DNA from: JBMDXB01 sp048594885
GTDB taxonomy: Bacteria; Acidobacteriota; Vicinamibacteria; Vicinamibacterales; 2-12-FULL-66-21
Assembly (NCBI GenBank): GCA_048594885.1
Contig: JBMDXB010000093.1
Span: forward strand, 1 to 64,000
DNA length: 64,000 nucleotides
Reading direction: 5' to 3'
Part shown: piece by piece, positions 52,920 through 61,700 of the stretch
How the letters are laid out: every line of letters begins with the position of its first letter
Numbering within the stretch: the stretch's first letter is position 1
Notes under the pieces: generated by a model
The model's database searches: none
Told to the model about the DNA's origin: nothing
What the model saw: the letters and a program-made list of their open reading frames with translations, nothing else
Translations under genes and position numbers: made by a program

Positions 52920-54632
52920 GTGGCGACGCTCATCCCACGAACAGTCCAGCTTCGGCGCGTCAGTGGGCGCGGACGGCTACTGGCTGCCATCACGGTGGCG
53001 GGGTTGTTCGAGATGGCGGCGGGAGCGCAGGGAGGTGCGCCGGCGCCCGCCCAGCGTGGAGATGGCAAGCTGCAGCCGTGGGTCATCGGACAAATGGCTG
53101 GGGACCAGATGGCCCAGACCGCCGCTCCCCAACGATCGGCCCAGCCGCCGCGGCAGCAGCTCGAGCCGCTTCCCATTGTGCGTCGGGGCGACAGTCAGCT
53201 ACCGGCGGAACTGGAAGGACCGCGGCTCTCACTGTCCTTCTCGCAGCCAATTTCGGTGGCGGAGATCGTGCGGCTGCTCGTCCACGAAACGAAGCTGAGC
53301 GTCGTCATCTCGCCGGGTGTCGATGAGAAGCTGACGTTTCAGGGAGAGCTGAACGACGTCACCGTGCGCGAAGCGCTCGATCTCATACTGCATCCGCTCG
53401 GCCTCGACTACGCCGTTCAGGGCCGCGTCATCCGCATCTTCACCCGGCAGCCGGAGATCCGCATCTTCAACATCGATTACGTCGCCACGCAGCGCAGCGG
53501 CACGCGCTCGATGTCGGCGACGACCGGGGCCGGCGGCACCGCCGCTGCCGCCGCCGGCGCGGGCGCGGTCGCCGCGACCGGTGTGGGCGGCGGTGCGGGC
53601 GGAGTCGGCGCCGGCGGCGCCGCTGGCGCAGGCGGCAGTTCCGCCTCGGTCAGCGGCACCGAATCGGTCGATCTGTTCGAGGAACTGGCAACGGGCATCC
53701 AGAACCTCCTCTCGGAGGGTGGCAAGTTCAACCTGGATCGCAAGGCGGCCCTCCTGCAGGTCATCGATTTTCCCGACGTGCTGCAACGTGTGGAGTTCTA
53801 CCTCGAAAGCGTCATGCGGCGCGTCCAGCGCCAGGTGCTCATCGAAGCGAAGGTCGTCGAAGTCGAGCTGCGGGATCAGTTCTCGGCAGGCATCAATTGG
53901 AGCCTGATTCTCGGCTCGCGCACGGGCAACAACGTGACGCTGTCTCAATCGCTCGCCCCCACGACGAGTGGAGCGTTCACGATCGCGACGACCTTCAAGA
54001 ATCTGACGTCGCTCATCTCCGCGTTCGAGACGCAGGGGAAGGTGAACGTGCTCTCGAGCCCGCGCGTCAGCGCCATGAACAACGAGCCGGCGCTGATACG
54101 CGTCGGCACGCAGGATGTCTTCTTCGTCACGACTACGCAGGTGGAGCCCGGCACAGGACGCCTGCTGCAAACGGCGGTCGTGCCGCAGACGATCACCGAA
54201 GGCGTCGTGCTGAGCGTGACTCCTCAGGTCAGTTCCGACGGCATCATCCACATGAGCGTCAGCCCCAGCGTCACCGAGCGGACGGGCCAGGCGACGTCGC
54301 GCCTCGGCGACACCGTCCCGATCATCAGCGTGCGCGAGACCGACACGCTCGTGCGCGTCCACCAGGGTGAGACCGTCGTCATTGCCGGCCTGATGCAGGA
54401 CCGCTTCAACGTCGATTCGACGAAAGTGCCTGTTCTGGGCGACCTGCCGGGAATCGGTGCCGGTTTCCGCCGCAAGGAACGCACGACCCGCAAGACCGAC
54501 CTCGTGATTCTGCTGACAGCGACGATCCTGTCGCCAGACCAGCGCGCGGTCACGGCAGCCGACGATCTTCAGCGGATCGAGGACACGCAACGGACACCAG
54601 TTCCGAGGCCGTCGTCAATCATCCGGCGGTGA
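52920..54632 (+). CDS. mshL: Secretin (MshL/PilQ-type outer-membrane channel)
   Basis: A 570-residue type II/IV secretin. The GTG start at 52920 gives a signal peptide (about residues 1-36, ending AAGAQG). N-terminal domains follow: FSQPISVAEIVRLLVHETKL and LNDVTVREALDLILHPLGLD, then EIRIFNIDYVATQRSG. A Gly/Ala-rich stretch (about residues 200-245) interrupts before the secretin core: QVLIEAKVVEVELRDQF, LSSPRVSAMNNEPALIRVG and the C-terminal signature VPVLGDLPGIGAGFRRK. The order fits MshL. It forms the pore through which a pilus or secreted proteins pass. The MshM-like gene starts 21 bp downstream. Confidence 0.95.
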   Translation: MATLIPRTVQLRRVSGRGRLLAAITVAGLFEMAAGAQGGAPAPAQRGDGKLQPWVIGQMAGDQMAQTAAPQRSAQPPRQQLEPLPIVRRGDSQLPAELEGPRLSLSFSQPISVAEIVRLLVHETKLSVVISPGVDEKLTFQGELNDVTVREALDLILHPLGLDYAVQGRVIRIFTRQPEIRIFNIDYVATQRSGTRSMSATTGAGGTAAAAAGAGAVAATGVGGGAGGVGAGGAAGAGGSSASVSGTESVDLFEELATGIQNLLSEGGKFNLDRKAALLQVIDFPDVLQRVEFYLESVMRRVQRQVLIEAKVVEVELRDQFSAGINWSLILGSRTGNNVTLSQSLAPTTSGAFTIATTFKNLTSLISAFETQGKVNVLSSPRVSAMNNEPALIRVGTQDVFFVTTTQVEPGTGRLLQTAVVPQTITEGVVLSVTPQVSSDGIIHMSVSPSVTERTGQATSRLGDTVPIISVRETDTLVRVHQGETVVIAGLMQDRFNVDSTKVPVLGDLPGIGAGFRRKERTTRKTDLVILLTATILSPDQRAVTAADDLQRIEDTQRTPVPRPSSIIRR

Positions 54633-54653
54633 GCCGCCTCGCAAGGGAGTGAA

Positions 54654-55535
54654 ATGTACGAGGAGTACTACGGTTTCACCGAGAAGCCGTTCCGCCTGAC
54701 GCCCGATCCGAAGTTCCTCTTCCGGAGCGAGTCGCACGGCAACGCCTTCGAGCTGCTGCAATACGCCGTACGCCGGCGCGAGGGGTTCGTCGTCGTCACC
54801 GGCGACATCGGGACCGGCAAGACGACGTTGTGCCGGGCGCTGCTGCCGCAGGTCGACAACCGCACGTGCACCGCGCTCATCCTCAACCCGTTTCTCGCGG
54901 AGGAGGATCTGCTCTGGCTGATCCTGCAGGATTTCGGCGTCGTCTCGAAGGAGGAGATGTACGGAAGCGGCGCACGCGTGAGCAAGCGGAGTCTGATCGG
55001 TGCGCTCAACGACTTCCTGCTGTCGCTGCTGCCTCTTGGCGCCCGCGCCGTGGTGATCATCGACGAGGCTCAGAACCTGCCGCTTGCCGTGCTCGAGCAG
55101 ATCAGAATCCTCTCGAACCTGGAGACCGAAAAAGAGAAGCTGTTGCAGATCATCCTCGTCGGCCAGCTCAATCTCGAGCCGCTGCTGCGATCGCCCGAGG
55201 TCCGGCAGCTCGACCAACGCGTCTCGATCCGCTATCGGCTGCGCCCTCTGACCTCCGAGGAAGTGAGCGCCTATGTCGTGCACCGGCTCACGATCGCCAA
55301 TCCGTCGCGCAGCATTGCGTTCAGCCGCAAGGCGCTCGAGCGCGTGCATCGCTACACGGATGGCATCCCGCGCCTCATCAACCTCATTTGTGACCATGCG
55401 CTGATGGGGGCATACTCGGTGCGAGCGACGCGAGTGGAGACGGACATGATCGTGACGGCGGCGGAGCACCTCCAGCTTCCACGGTTCGTCGACCCGCCGC
55501 GACGCCGGTTCTTCGGCTGGCTTCGAGCCGCCTGA
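54654..55535 (+). CDS. ExeA/MshM-like AAA ATPase
   Basis: A 293-residue ATPase. The start MYEEYYGFTEKPFRLTPDPK is the ExeA/GspA family signature. Walker A TGDIGTGKTTLC near residue 51, Walker B VVIIDEAQNLP near residue 135, arginine-finger region QRVSIRYRLRPL. There is no TM or peptidoglycan-binding C-terminus, so it matches the soluble MshM type. In ExeA/MshM systems it helps place the secretin in the envelope. AGGGAG lies before the ATG. Between the secretin and the TPR gene it completes an MshL-MshM-MshN order. Confidence 0.94.
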   Translation: MYEEYYGFTEKPFRLTPDPKFLFRSESHGNAFELLQYAVRRREGFVVVTGDIGTGKTTLCRALLPQVDNRTCTALILNPFLAEEDLLWLILQDFGVVSKEEMYGSGARVSKRSLIGALNDFLLSLLPLGARAVVIIDEAQNLPLAVLEQIRILSNLETEKEKLLQIILVGQLNLEPLLRSPEVRQLDQRVSIRYRLRPLTSEEVSAYVVHRLTIANPSRSIAFSRKALERVHRYTDGIPRLINLICDHALMGAYSVRATRVETDMIVTAAEHLQLPRFVDPPRRRFFGWLRAA

Positions 55536-55548
55536 TCAGTGGGTACCT

Positions 55549-56595
55549 GTGAGCCAGATTCTGAATGCGCTTCGCGGCCAGAAGGCCATCTCTCCGCAAC
55601 GCGCACCAGACCGGCACGACGATGCGGTGCTCGCAGGACTTGGATGGGGTCCTCAGGGTAGCGGCGGCAAGAAACACCGCTCACGCGCCTGGCGGATCGT
55701 CGCGGCCGCGCTCATGCTATCGCTCGTCGCGCTCGGCGCTGGGGAGGTCTGGCGTCGGCTTGGCTCGTCGCCCGCGCCGGCTCCGCCCACCGTGTCACCT
55801 GCAGCCACCACGCCACCGCCGTCACCACCGCAAACTTCGGCGGTGACCGAGCCGTCCGTGCCGGCGCCACCCGCGCCTGCGACACAGGGGACGGCTCCCA
55901 GGCGCGCAGTGCAGACGGCGCAACGGCGGGCCGAGCGGGCGGCCGGTGAGCAGCAGAGGGTCGAGCCGCAAGCCGCTGCACCTCCCAACATTGCGGCCCC
56001 GCCGGTCGCCGTCCAGCCGCCTCAGGATCACTCCCGGCTCGCGACCTACTACCATCGCGCCGGCGATTTCGAGAAGGCGCTCCTCCACTACAACGCGCTA
56101 CTCGATCGAGACCCGCTCAATACCGAGGCGCACAACAATCTCGGCATGCTCTTTCACGAGAAGCGGCTGTACGAGGATGCATCGAGGGAGTTCCGCAAGG
56201 CGCTGTCGGTCGATCCCAAGTACGCGCGCGCGCGCAACAACCTGGGCGTCGCGCTGCTCGCGGCGGGTCGTACCGACGAAGCGATCGCGGAGTTTCGTTT
56301 GCTACTCGACGCGCAGCCACGAGACGTCGATGCGCTGGTCAATCTCGCGCTCGCGCTCAGTGCCGCCGGGCAGGCGGGCAGCGCGCAGGACACGTTGATG
56401 CGGGCAATCGGCATCGACCCGCGAAGCGCCCCCGCTCATTACAATCTGGCACGTTTGTACGATGACGAGCGCGAAGTCGCGAAGGCGCTCGCTCACTATC
56501 GAGACTTCCTCCGCTACGTCGGCGCCGAGCATGCCTCCCTCGCCGCCGACGTCCGGCGGCGCGTCGACACCCTCGAAGCGAGGACCGGCCGCTGA
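55549..56595 (+). CDS. MshN-like single-TM TPR protein
   Basis: A 348-residue protein. GTG start at 55549 gives MSQILNALRGQK, the short cytoplasmic N-terminus common to MshN/GspB-like proteins. TM at about residues 46-66, a Pro/Thr/Ala-rich linker (about 70-155), then at least four TPR repeats (about 160-335; e.g. AHNNLGMLFHEKRLYEDAS, ARNNLGVALLAAGRTDEAI, PAHYNLARLYDDEREVAKAL). Topology puts the TPR domain in the periplasm. It is 13 bp after the ATPase gene. A scaffold role for the secretin or pilus is inferred from MSHA loci. Confidence 0.88.
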   Translation: MSQILNALRGQKAISPQRAPDRHDDAVLAGLGWGPQGSGGKKHRSRAWRIVAAALMLSLVALGAGEVWRRLGSSPAPAPPTVSPAATTPPPSPPQTSAVTEPSVPAPPAPATQGTAPRRAVQTAQRRAERAAGEQQRVEPQAAAPPNIAAPPVAVQPPQDHSRLATYYHRAGDFEKALLHYNALLDRDPLNTEAHNNLGMLFHEKRLYEDASREFRKALSVDPKYARARNNLGVALLAAGRTDEAIAEFRLLLDAQPRDVDALVNLALALSAAGQAGSAQDTLMRAIGIDPRSAPAHYNLARLYDDEREVAKALAHYRDFLRYVGAEHASLAADVRRRVDTLEARTGR

Positions 56596-56598
56596 CCC

Positions 56599-56718
56599 CT
56601 ACTTCTCGTTCTGAAGGAAGATGAAGCGGTGCAACGCTTCGGCGGGCTCGCGGCGCACCGCCAGGCCGAGGTGCCACGGGTTGCGGCGGACGGCACCCCG
56701 CAGCGACCGCAGCTGCAT
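56599..56718 (-). other. In-frame coding-like extension after the TGA of the small exported protein
   Basis: After the TGA at 56730-56728 the same frame continues for 42 codons to a TAG at 56601-56599. From the ATG at 56718 it reads MQLRSLRGAVRRNPWHLGLA and ends IFLQNEK. Third codon positions are almost all G or C, as in real genes here. It may be the true C-terminus of the upstream protein, separated by a nonsense mutation or sequence error, or a tiny coupled gene. Confidence 0.45.
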
Positions 56719-56727
56719 CGTTCCGCG

Positions 56728-57075
56728 TCAGACGCCCTGAAGCGGCAGCACGACCCGGACCTCGTAGGTCGCCGCGTCCAGGGCGGTTGCGAGCAAGGCG
56801 GTGAACTCGACCTCCGCGACATCCTGGAACGGCAACTGGAACGTACCTTCGCGCGACCGGAGGACGAAGAAACGATCCCCTTCCGGGTTGACGATCGTGT
56901 CGTTGACGCGAAAATCGTCGACGAGCACGAAGGTGTCGGGATTCGCCCGGTCGGGAAACACCAGAACGGCAAACTTCCGCGGCTTGGGACCGGCACGATC
57001 CGGTGCCTCCGCCCCTGCACCGGAAAACGTCAGGGCGGTTATCAGGACGACCAGCAGAAGCGATCGGCGCTGCAT
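56728..57075 (-). CDS. Small exported protein of unknown function
   Basis: A 115-residue protein with a clear signal peptide (MQRRSLLLVVLITALTFSGA, cleavage near AGAEA). The mature part is beta-rich (FAVLVFPDRANPDTFVLVDD, FFVLRSREGTFQLPFQDVAEV, YEVRVVLPLQGV) and matches no family known to me. There are no cysteines or lipobox. The reading frame continues past its TGA in a coding-like way to 56599, so it may be a truncated form of a 158-residue protein. It is convergent with the TPR gene and divergent from the pseudopilin genes, which places it inside the pilus locus. Confidence 0.7.
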   Translation of the reverse strand: MQRRSLLLVVLITALTFSGAGAEAPDRAGPKPRKFAVLVFPDRANPDTFVLVDDFRVNDTIVNPEGDRFFVLRSREGTFQLPFQDVAEVEFTALLATALDAATYEVRVVLPLQGV

Positions 57076-57239
57076 TACGGCGCGGGAGTATACCGCCGCT
57101 CCAATGGCCGCGCTCCCTACAATTCTTGTTGCTGCCGCTCGTTGTGCGCCCGCACACCGGCTTCACGAAACGTAGCTTCTGCCCGTCGACAAACCGTACG
57201 ACAACCGCTTCTGTCTATTTTTCAATAGTTTAGACCACG

Positions 57240-57317
57240 TGTGCCGGTGAGGCACATGCCTTGCTCAATCGCGCCCCAATCGAACACCAGACTGAACGGC
57301 ACGAAACCAGTCGTGCC
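57240..57317 (+). promoter_or_regulatory. Structured leader upstream of the pseudopilin genes
   Basis: Two stems are visible: TGTGCC/GGCACA (57240-57245 with 57251-57256) and GGCACGA/TCGTGCC (57298-57304 with 57311-57317, loop AACCAG). The second ends next to the purine-rich GGGGAGCAAAGGAG that precedes the TTG start at 57335. An A/T-rich patch at 57213-57232 upstream may hold a promoter. The whole 57076-57334 spacer is otherwise non-coding. Whether it is a riboswitch is unknown. Confidence 0.4.
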
Positions 57318-57334
57318 TGGGGAGCAAAGGAGCT

Positions 57335-58042
57335 TTGATCCAACAGCACGATCAGCGTGGCATCACCATCGTCGAGATGACGGTGGTGCTATCGGTGATG
57401 TTCATCCTTGCGGGCGTAATGTCGCCGATCGTCTCCGAATCCGTCGCCACCGCCCGCGCGGTACGCGCGAAGAACGACGCGACGATGATCGCGGCCGGCA
57501 TCGTGAACTTCCAGAAGGACCTCTCCGGCGACGCGGGGGGATTTGGCGCGTCACGGGCCGCCGCGTTGCCGGAGCTCCCCGCAGTGCTGATGACCGCCGG
57601 GACCGAACCGATCACCGAGGAGGCCGAATCCGCCCCGCCCAGAGGCGGGCACAAGGATGCGTCAGCGCTGGCGCAAGGCGCAACGGATGAGGTCCCCGCG
57701 CCCGTGGAGAATCGGCGCGCCTGGCTGCAGGCCGGGCGCGATCGACTCGAGGATCATCTGGTTCACAACCGCCGCGGCTATCGCGTCCGCAATCCAGGCG
57801 AGTACGGCGGCTGGAACGGACCGTATGTGAACGCCGCGCTCAAGGGCGATCCCTGGGGCAATAGTTATCTGGTGAACACGGCGTTCCTGCGCGGTTCGAC
57901 CGCCGGCGATGGTCGCGGAGGGATTCGGCGAGCCGTGTTCGTTGTGTCCGCCGGCGCCGACGGGATTCTCCAGACTCCGTTCGATCAGCCGCTCACCGAG
58001 GCAAAGGCGTACGGCGACGATATCGTCGTGCGAATCCAGTGA
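57335..58042 (+). CDS. Type IV prepilin-like (GspG-like) pseudopilin
   Basis: A 235-residue prepilin. The TTG start at 57335 has AAAGGAG just upstream; spacing is short. The class III-like leader ends in QRG, with the prepilin peptidase site G/ITIVEMTVVLS (Glu at +5), followed by a hydrophobic helix to about residue 33. The C-terminal half has NGPYVNAALKGDPWGNSYLV and FVVSAGADGILQTPF, the DPWGN segment and end typical of GspG-type major pseudopilins. An acidic/Ala-rich insert lies between (about residues 90-120). It overlaps the next pilin by GTGA. It likely needs a prepilin peptidase not present in the window. Confidence 0.9.
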   Translation: MIQQHDQRGITIVEMTVVLSVMFILAGVMSPIVSESVATARAVRAKNDATMIAAGIVNFQKDLSGDAGGFGASRAAALPELPAVLMTAGTEPITEEAESAPPRGGHKDASALAQGATDEVPAPVENRRAWLQAGRDRLEDHLVHNRRGYRVRNPGEYGGWNGPYVNAALKGDPWGNSYLVNTAFLRGSTAGDGRGGIRRAVFVVSAGADGILQTPFDQPLTEAKAYGDDIVVRIQ

Positions 58043-58656
58043 GAACGATGCGCATCGACATTCACTCGGAGCGTGGCCTCACCTTCGTCGAAGTCATCGT
58101 CATGCTCGTCGGCACGGTCGTCCTCGTGGCCGCGCTGGTGCCCTCGATGGCCGCTGTCGTTCAGGACACCAGGCGCACGCGCGCGACGAGCGACATGCAG
58201 AATATCCGCGACGCCATCCTGACCTGTCTCAGCGACATGAACTTCAATTACTTCACCACGGACGGCGTGAAGACCGGGCCGAAGGTGGAGCTCTTGCTCG
58301 GCGACGGCGACATCCCGCGTGAAAACACGGGCAGCGCGCCGTGGCAGCAAACCGTGAACAACGGCGACCGTGACTTTCTCGAACGCCATCTCGTCACGAA
58401 CAGGCCGGGCGGCAGCGTCCTGAACGACTATCCCTCGAGCGGCGGCGCGAATTACTGGCGTGGCGCCTACCTGACCGGGCCCGTCGATCCTGACCCTTGG
58501 GGCAACCGGTACGCAGTCAATGTCGAGTGGCTGGCGGTAACCGCACCAGACGTCATCGCGCTGTCCGCAGGCTCCAACGAAGTCATCGAGACCACCGATG
58601 GCGATGACGGCCAGACCGCCGGTGGCGATGACATAGTCGTTCTTGTCCAGAACTGA
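58039..58656 (+). CDS. Second type IV prepilin-like pseudopilin
   Basis: A 205-residue prepilin. The leader ends in ERG with site G/LTFVEVIVMLV (Glu at +5). The hydrophobic helix runs to about residue 40. The C-terminal region has WRGAYLTGPVDPDPWGNRYA and VIALSAGSNEVIETTDGDDG, parallel to the preceding pseudopilin, so they are paralogues. The GTG at 58039 overlaps the upstream stop; ATG at 58048 is the alternative start. Two GspG-like proteins in tandem suggest a heteromeric pseudopilus. The giant exported protein starts 143 bp downstream on the same strand. Confidence 0.9.
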   Translation: MRTMRIDIHSERGLTFVEVIVMLVGTVVLVAALVPSMAAVVQDTRRTRATSDMQNIRDAILTCLSDMNFNYFTTDGVKTGPKVELLLGDGDIPRENTGSAPWQQTVNNGDRDFLERHLVTNRPGGSVLNDYPSSGGANYWRGAYLTGPVDPDPWGNRYAVNVEWLAVTAPDVIALSAGSNEVIETTDGDDGQTAGGDDIVVLVQN

Positions 58657-58705
58657 ACGGCTCTGAATTTCGGATAAGTCCCTTAAAGCAAAGTGTTTAA
58701 CGTGG

Positions 58706-58733
58706 CGGTCGAGATTCCTGGACAGCTCGACCG
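58706..58733 (+). other. Hairpin in the leader of the giant exported protein
   Basis: CGGTCGAG (58706-58713) pairs with CTCGACCG (58726-58733), a perfect 8-bp stem with a 12-base loop and no T-run. It lies in the 143-bp spacer between the second pseudopilin and the giant gene. It could be an attenuator or a leader structure; no known riboswitch was recognised. Confidence 0.4.
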
Positions 58734-58799
58734 TAAAGTCGGGTATCCTGTTCCCCACCTACGGTAGAGCTGCGAAATCCCTAGAAGGCTGCGAGTGTA

Positions 58800-61700
58800 A
58801 TGTCGAAGAGCCGCACACGAAGGCGCGGACATGCGCCTGTTTTCCCACTGATCTGGCTCGTCTGCCTCGCGGTGGCGACGGCCTTCACTGGCCCGCGCCT
58901 CCTCGCGCAATCGACGCCGACGTCGGCCGTCGTCACGGAGTGGGACATCTTTGCCGCGACCGGAGGCGACGGCGGGGCGAGCCAGAACATCCTCGGTGTG
59001 CTGCTCGATGCATCCGGCATCGCCGGGCCTGGCGGCGCTGTCTGGACGACCTCGCAATATCCGCTCGTGCGGCTCGGACGTCTCGACCCCTCTGCGAGCG
59101 GCTCGAATTACGTCGAATGGCGGCCCGTCACGAGCTCCGAAGGCGGCGGCACGCCATTCGGACTGGCGTTGAACCGCGGGAACGGCGACGTCTGGCTGAC
59201 GATGCAGGGGCATCCGTCGTTCATGATGAAGGTCGCGAACAGCAACACGTTTCGGAAGTTCCGCACGACATATGCCCTGATTCCGGCGGGCATCGCCACC
59301 GCCTCGGACAACTCGGCGATCGCCGCGCTGCCAGGCAAAAACTTCGCGGGCATCGGCAACGCCGTCATGAAAATTCCCCGCGATCCGGCCAGCGGGTACG
59401 TCACCGCGACGTACTGGCCGGTGAATGGCGAGCCGCGCCACGTCGCGCTCGACTCCGCCGGCCGCATCTGGTTTACGGAGTTCTCCGCCAACAGGATTGG
59501 CCGGCTCGATCCGGGCACCGGCGTCGTCAACGAATGGGCACTTCCCACGGGCACGGGGCCGGTGGGGCTGCAGATGAGCGGCTCCACGGTGTGCGTCGCC
59601 TCGCAGGGAAGTGCCGGCGCGCTCACGGGCGTCGTGCACTGCCTCGACACGGGCACCAACGCGTTCACCAGGTACGCGCGCGTGACCGGCGACGGCTTCG
59701 ACTATCCGCAGCACGTGTCGCTGAACTCCGACGGTGAGGTGTTCGTTACGGAGCAGAACGGCAGCAGCGTCGGTTTCATCGCTTACGCGAACCGGGCGAC
59801 CGCGACGGTCACGACAGTCACGCCGACAACCCGCACGGTCCTCCCGAAGACGACGCGGCTCACCGTCACGGACACGACCGTGACACCCGCTTCGTACACG
59901 ATCTCGCCGACACAGACGACGCTGGCGGGTTCCGACAACGGCTATGGCATCGTCCGGTTCCAGCTTCCGTCGGTGTCACTCACGTATCCATCGCCGGACA
60001 CGGGCCATCCTCAGCCGGTCGGCGTCACGTCGGTGCTCAACGATCAGGGCCGCGGCACGGGGACGGTGTTCATCGGCGAATACTTCAACGGTCCGATCTG
60101 GGGCCGGCGTGCGGCGGGACGTCTGGCGCGCGTGCAGTTGACGACCGCGTCGTCACCGGAGCCCGTGATCCAGACCAATCCCTCTTCGCTCGAATTCACG
60201 GCGGTCAGCGGCTCAGCGGCTCCCGGATCGCAGTCGATCGGCATTACCGAGGCGAGCGCCGGCAGTCTGAGCTGGACGGCGGCAAAGAGCGCGGCGTGGC
60301 TGACGCTCGAATCCGCCAGCGGATCCGCCCCGTCCTCGCTGACGGTGTCGATCGATCACACCGGGCTTTCGGCGGGGACGTATACCGACACGATCACCAT
60401 CGATGACGGCGTCGGCGGCGCGACCGCGAAGACCGTCACGGTGACGCTGAACGTCACGAGTCCTGCGACGATCGCGGTGAGCCCCGCCTCGATGACGTTC
60501 GCGGCCTCCGCCGGCGCAACGGCGCCGCCGAACCAGACGATTTCGATTACGAATACCGGCGGCGGCATCCTCGACTGGACCGCGACGGCGACCGAAGCGT
60601 GGATCATCGTGTATCCCTCGTCAGGTACGGCGCCGTCCAACGTCACGGTTGGCGTCGATTCGTCCACGCTGTCGGCCGGCAGCTACTCCGGAACGATCAC
60701 GATTGCCGCCGCGGGCGCGACGAATTCGCCGCGCACGGTCAGCGTCTCGCTGACGGTCTCGAATGCGACGCCGACAATCAGCCTGAGCCCGGCAACGCTC
60801 AGCTTCTCGGCGACGCGCCTCGGCGCCAACCCTGCGTCGCAGACCGTCTCGATCACGAACAGCGGCGGCGGCACGCTGGCCTGGACGGCGTCGCCGAGCG
60901 CGACGTGGCTGTCGGTCTCGCCGTCGTCCGGCACGGCGCCGGCGACGGTGACGGTTGCGGCGGACATCACGGGCCTCGATGCGGGCACGTACAACGGCAC
61001 CGTGACCGTGGCGGGTACCGATGCGAGCAACTCGCCGCAGACGATCCCGGTGACGCTCACCGTCAACGCGATCCCGCGGTCGATCGTCCTCAGCCCGACG
61101 ACGCTGTCGTTCACGGCAACGCGGAACGGAGCGAATCCGGCGAATCAGACGATCTCGCTGACCAACGGTGGAGACGGCACACTGTCGTGGACGGCCTCGG
61201 ACGACCAGTCGTGGCTGACGGTCACCGGCGCCAGCGGCAGCGGCAATGCGACGCTGACCGCGTCCGTCGACATCACCGGCCTGGCGGCGGGCACCTACAA
61301 CGGGACGATCACGGTCACCGATTCGGGCGCGTCGAACTCGCCGCAGACCGTCGCCGTCACGCTCACGGTCAATCCGATTCAGCGATCGATCGTTCTGAGC
61401 CCGTCGTCGCTCTCGTTCACGGCTATCCGCGAAACGAACCCGGCGAACCAGACGATCTCGCTGACCAACGGCGGTGACGACACGCTGTCGTGGACGGCGT
61501 CGAGCAATCAGTCGTGGCTGACGGTCTCGCCTTCCAGCGGGACGGGGAACGCGACGCTGACGGCGTCGGTGAACGTGAGCGGGCTCACCGCCGGGAGCTA
61601 CAGCGCAACGATCACGGTGACGGACGCGGGCGCGTCGAACTCGCCGCAGACCGTGGCGGTGACGCTGACCGTCAACCCAATCCCGCGCTCGATCGTGTTG

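Noticed and set aside
58657..58799. c-di-GMP (GEMM) riboswitch before the giant gene
   Set aside because: Only one simple hairpin is visible; the conserved GEMM core sequences could not be found by eye.
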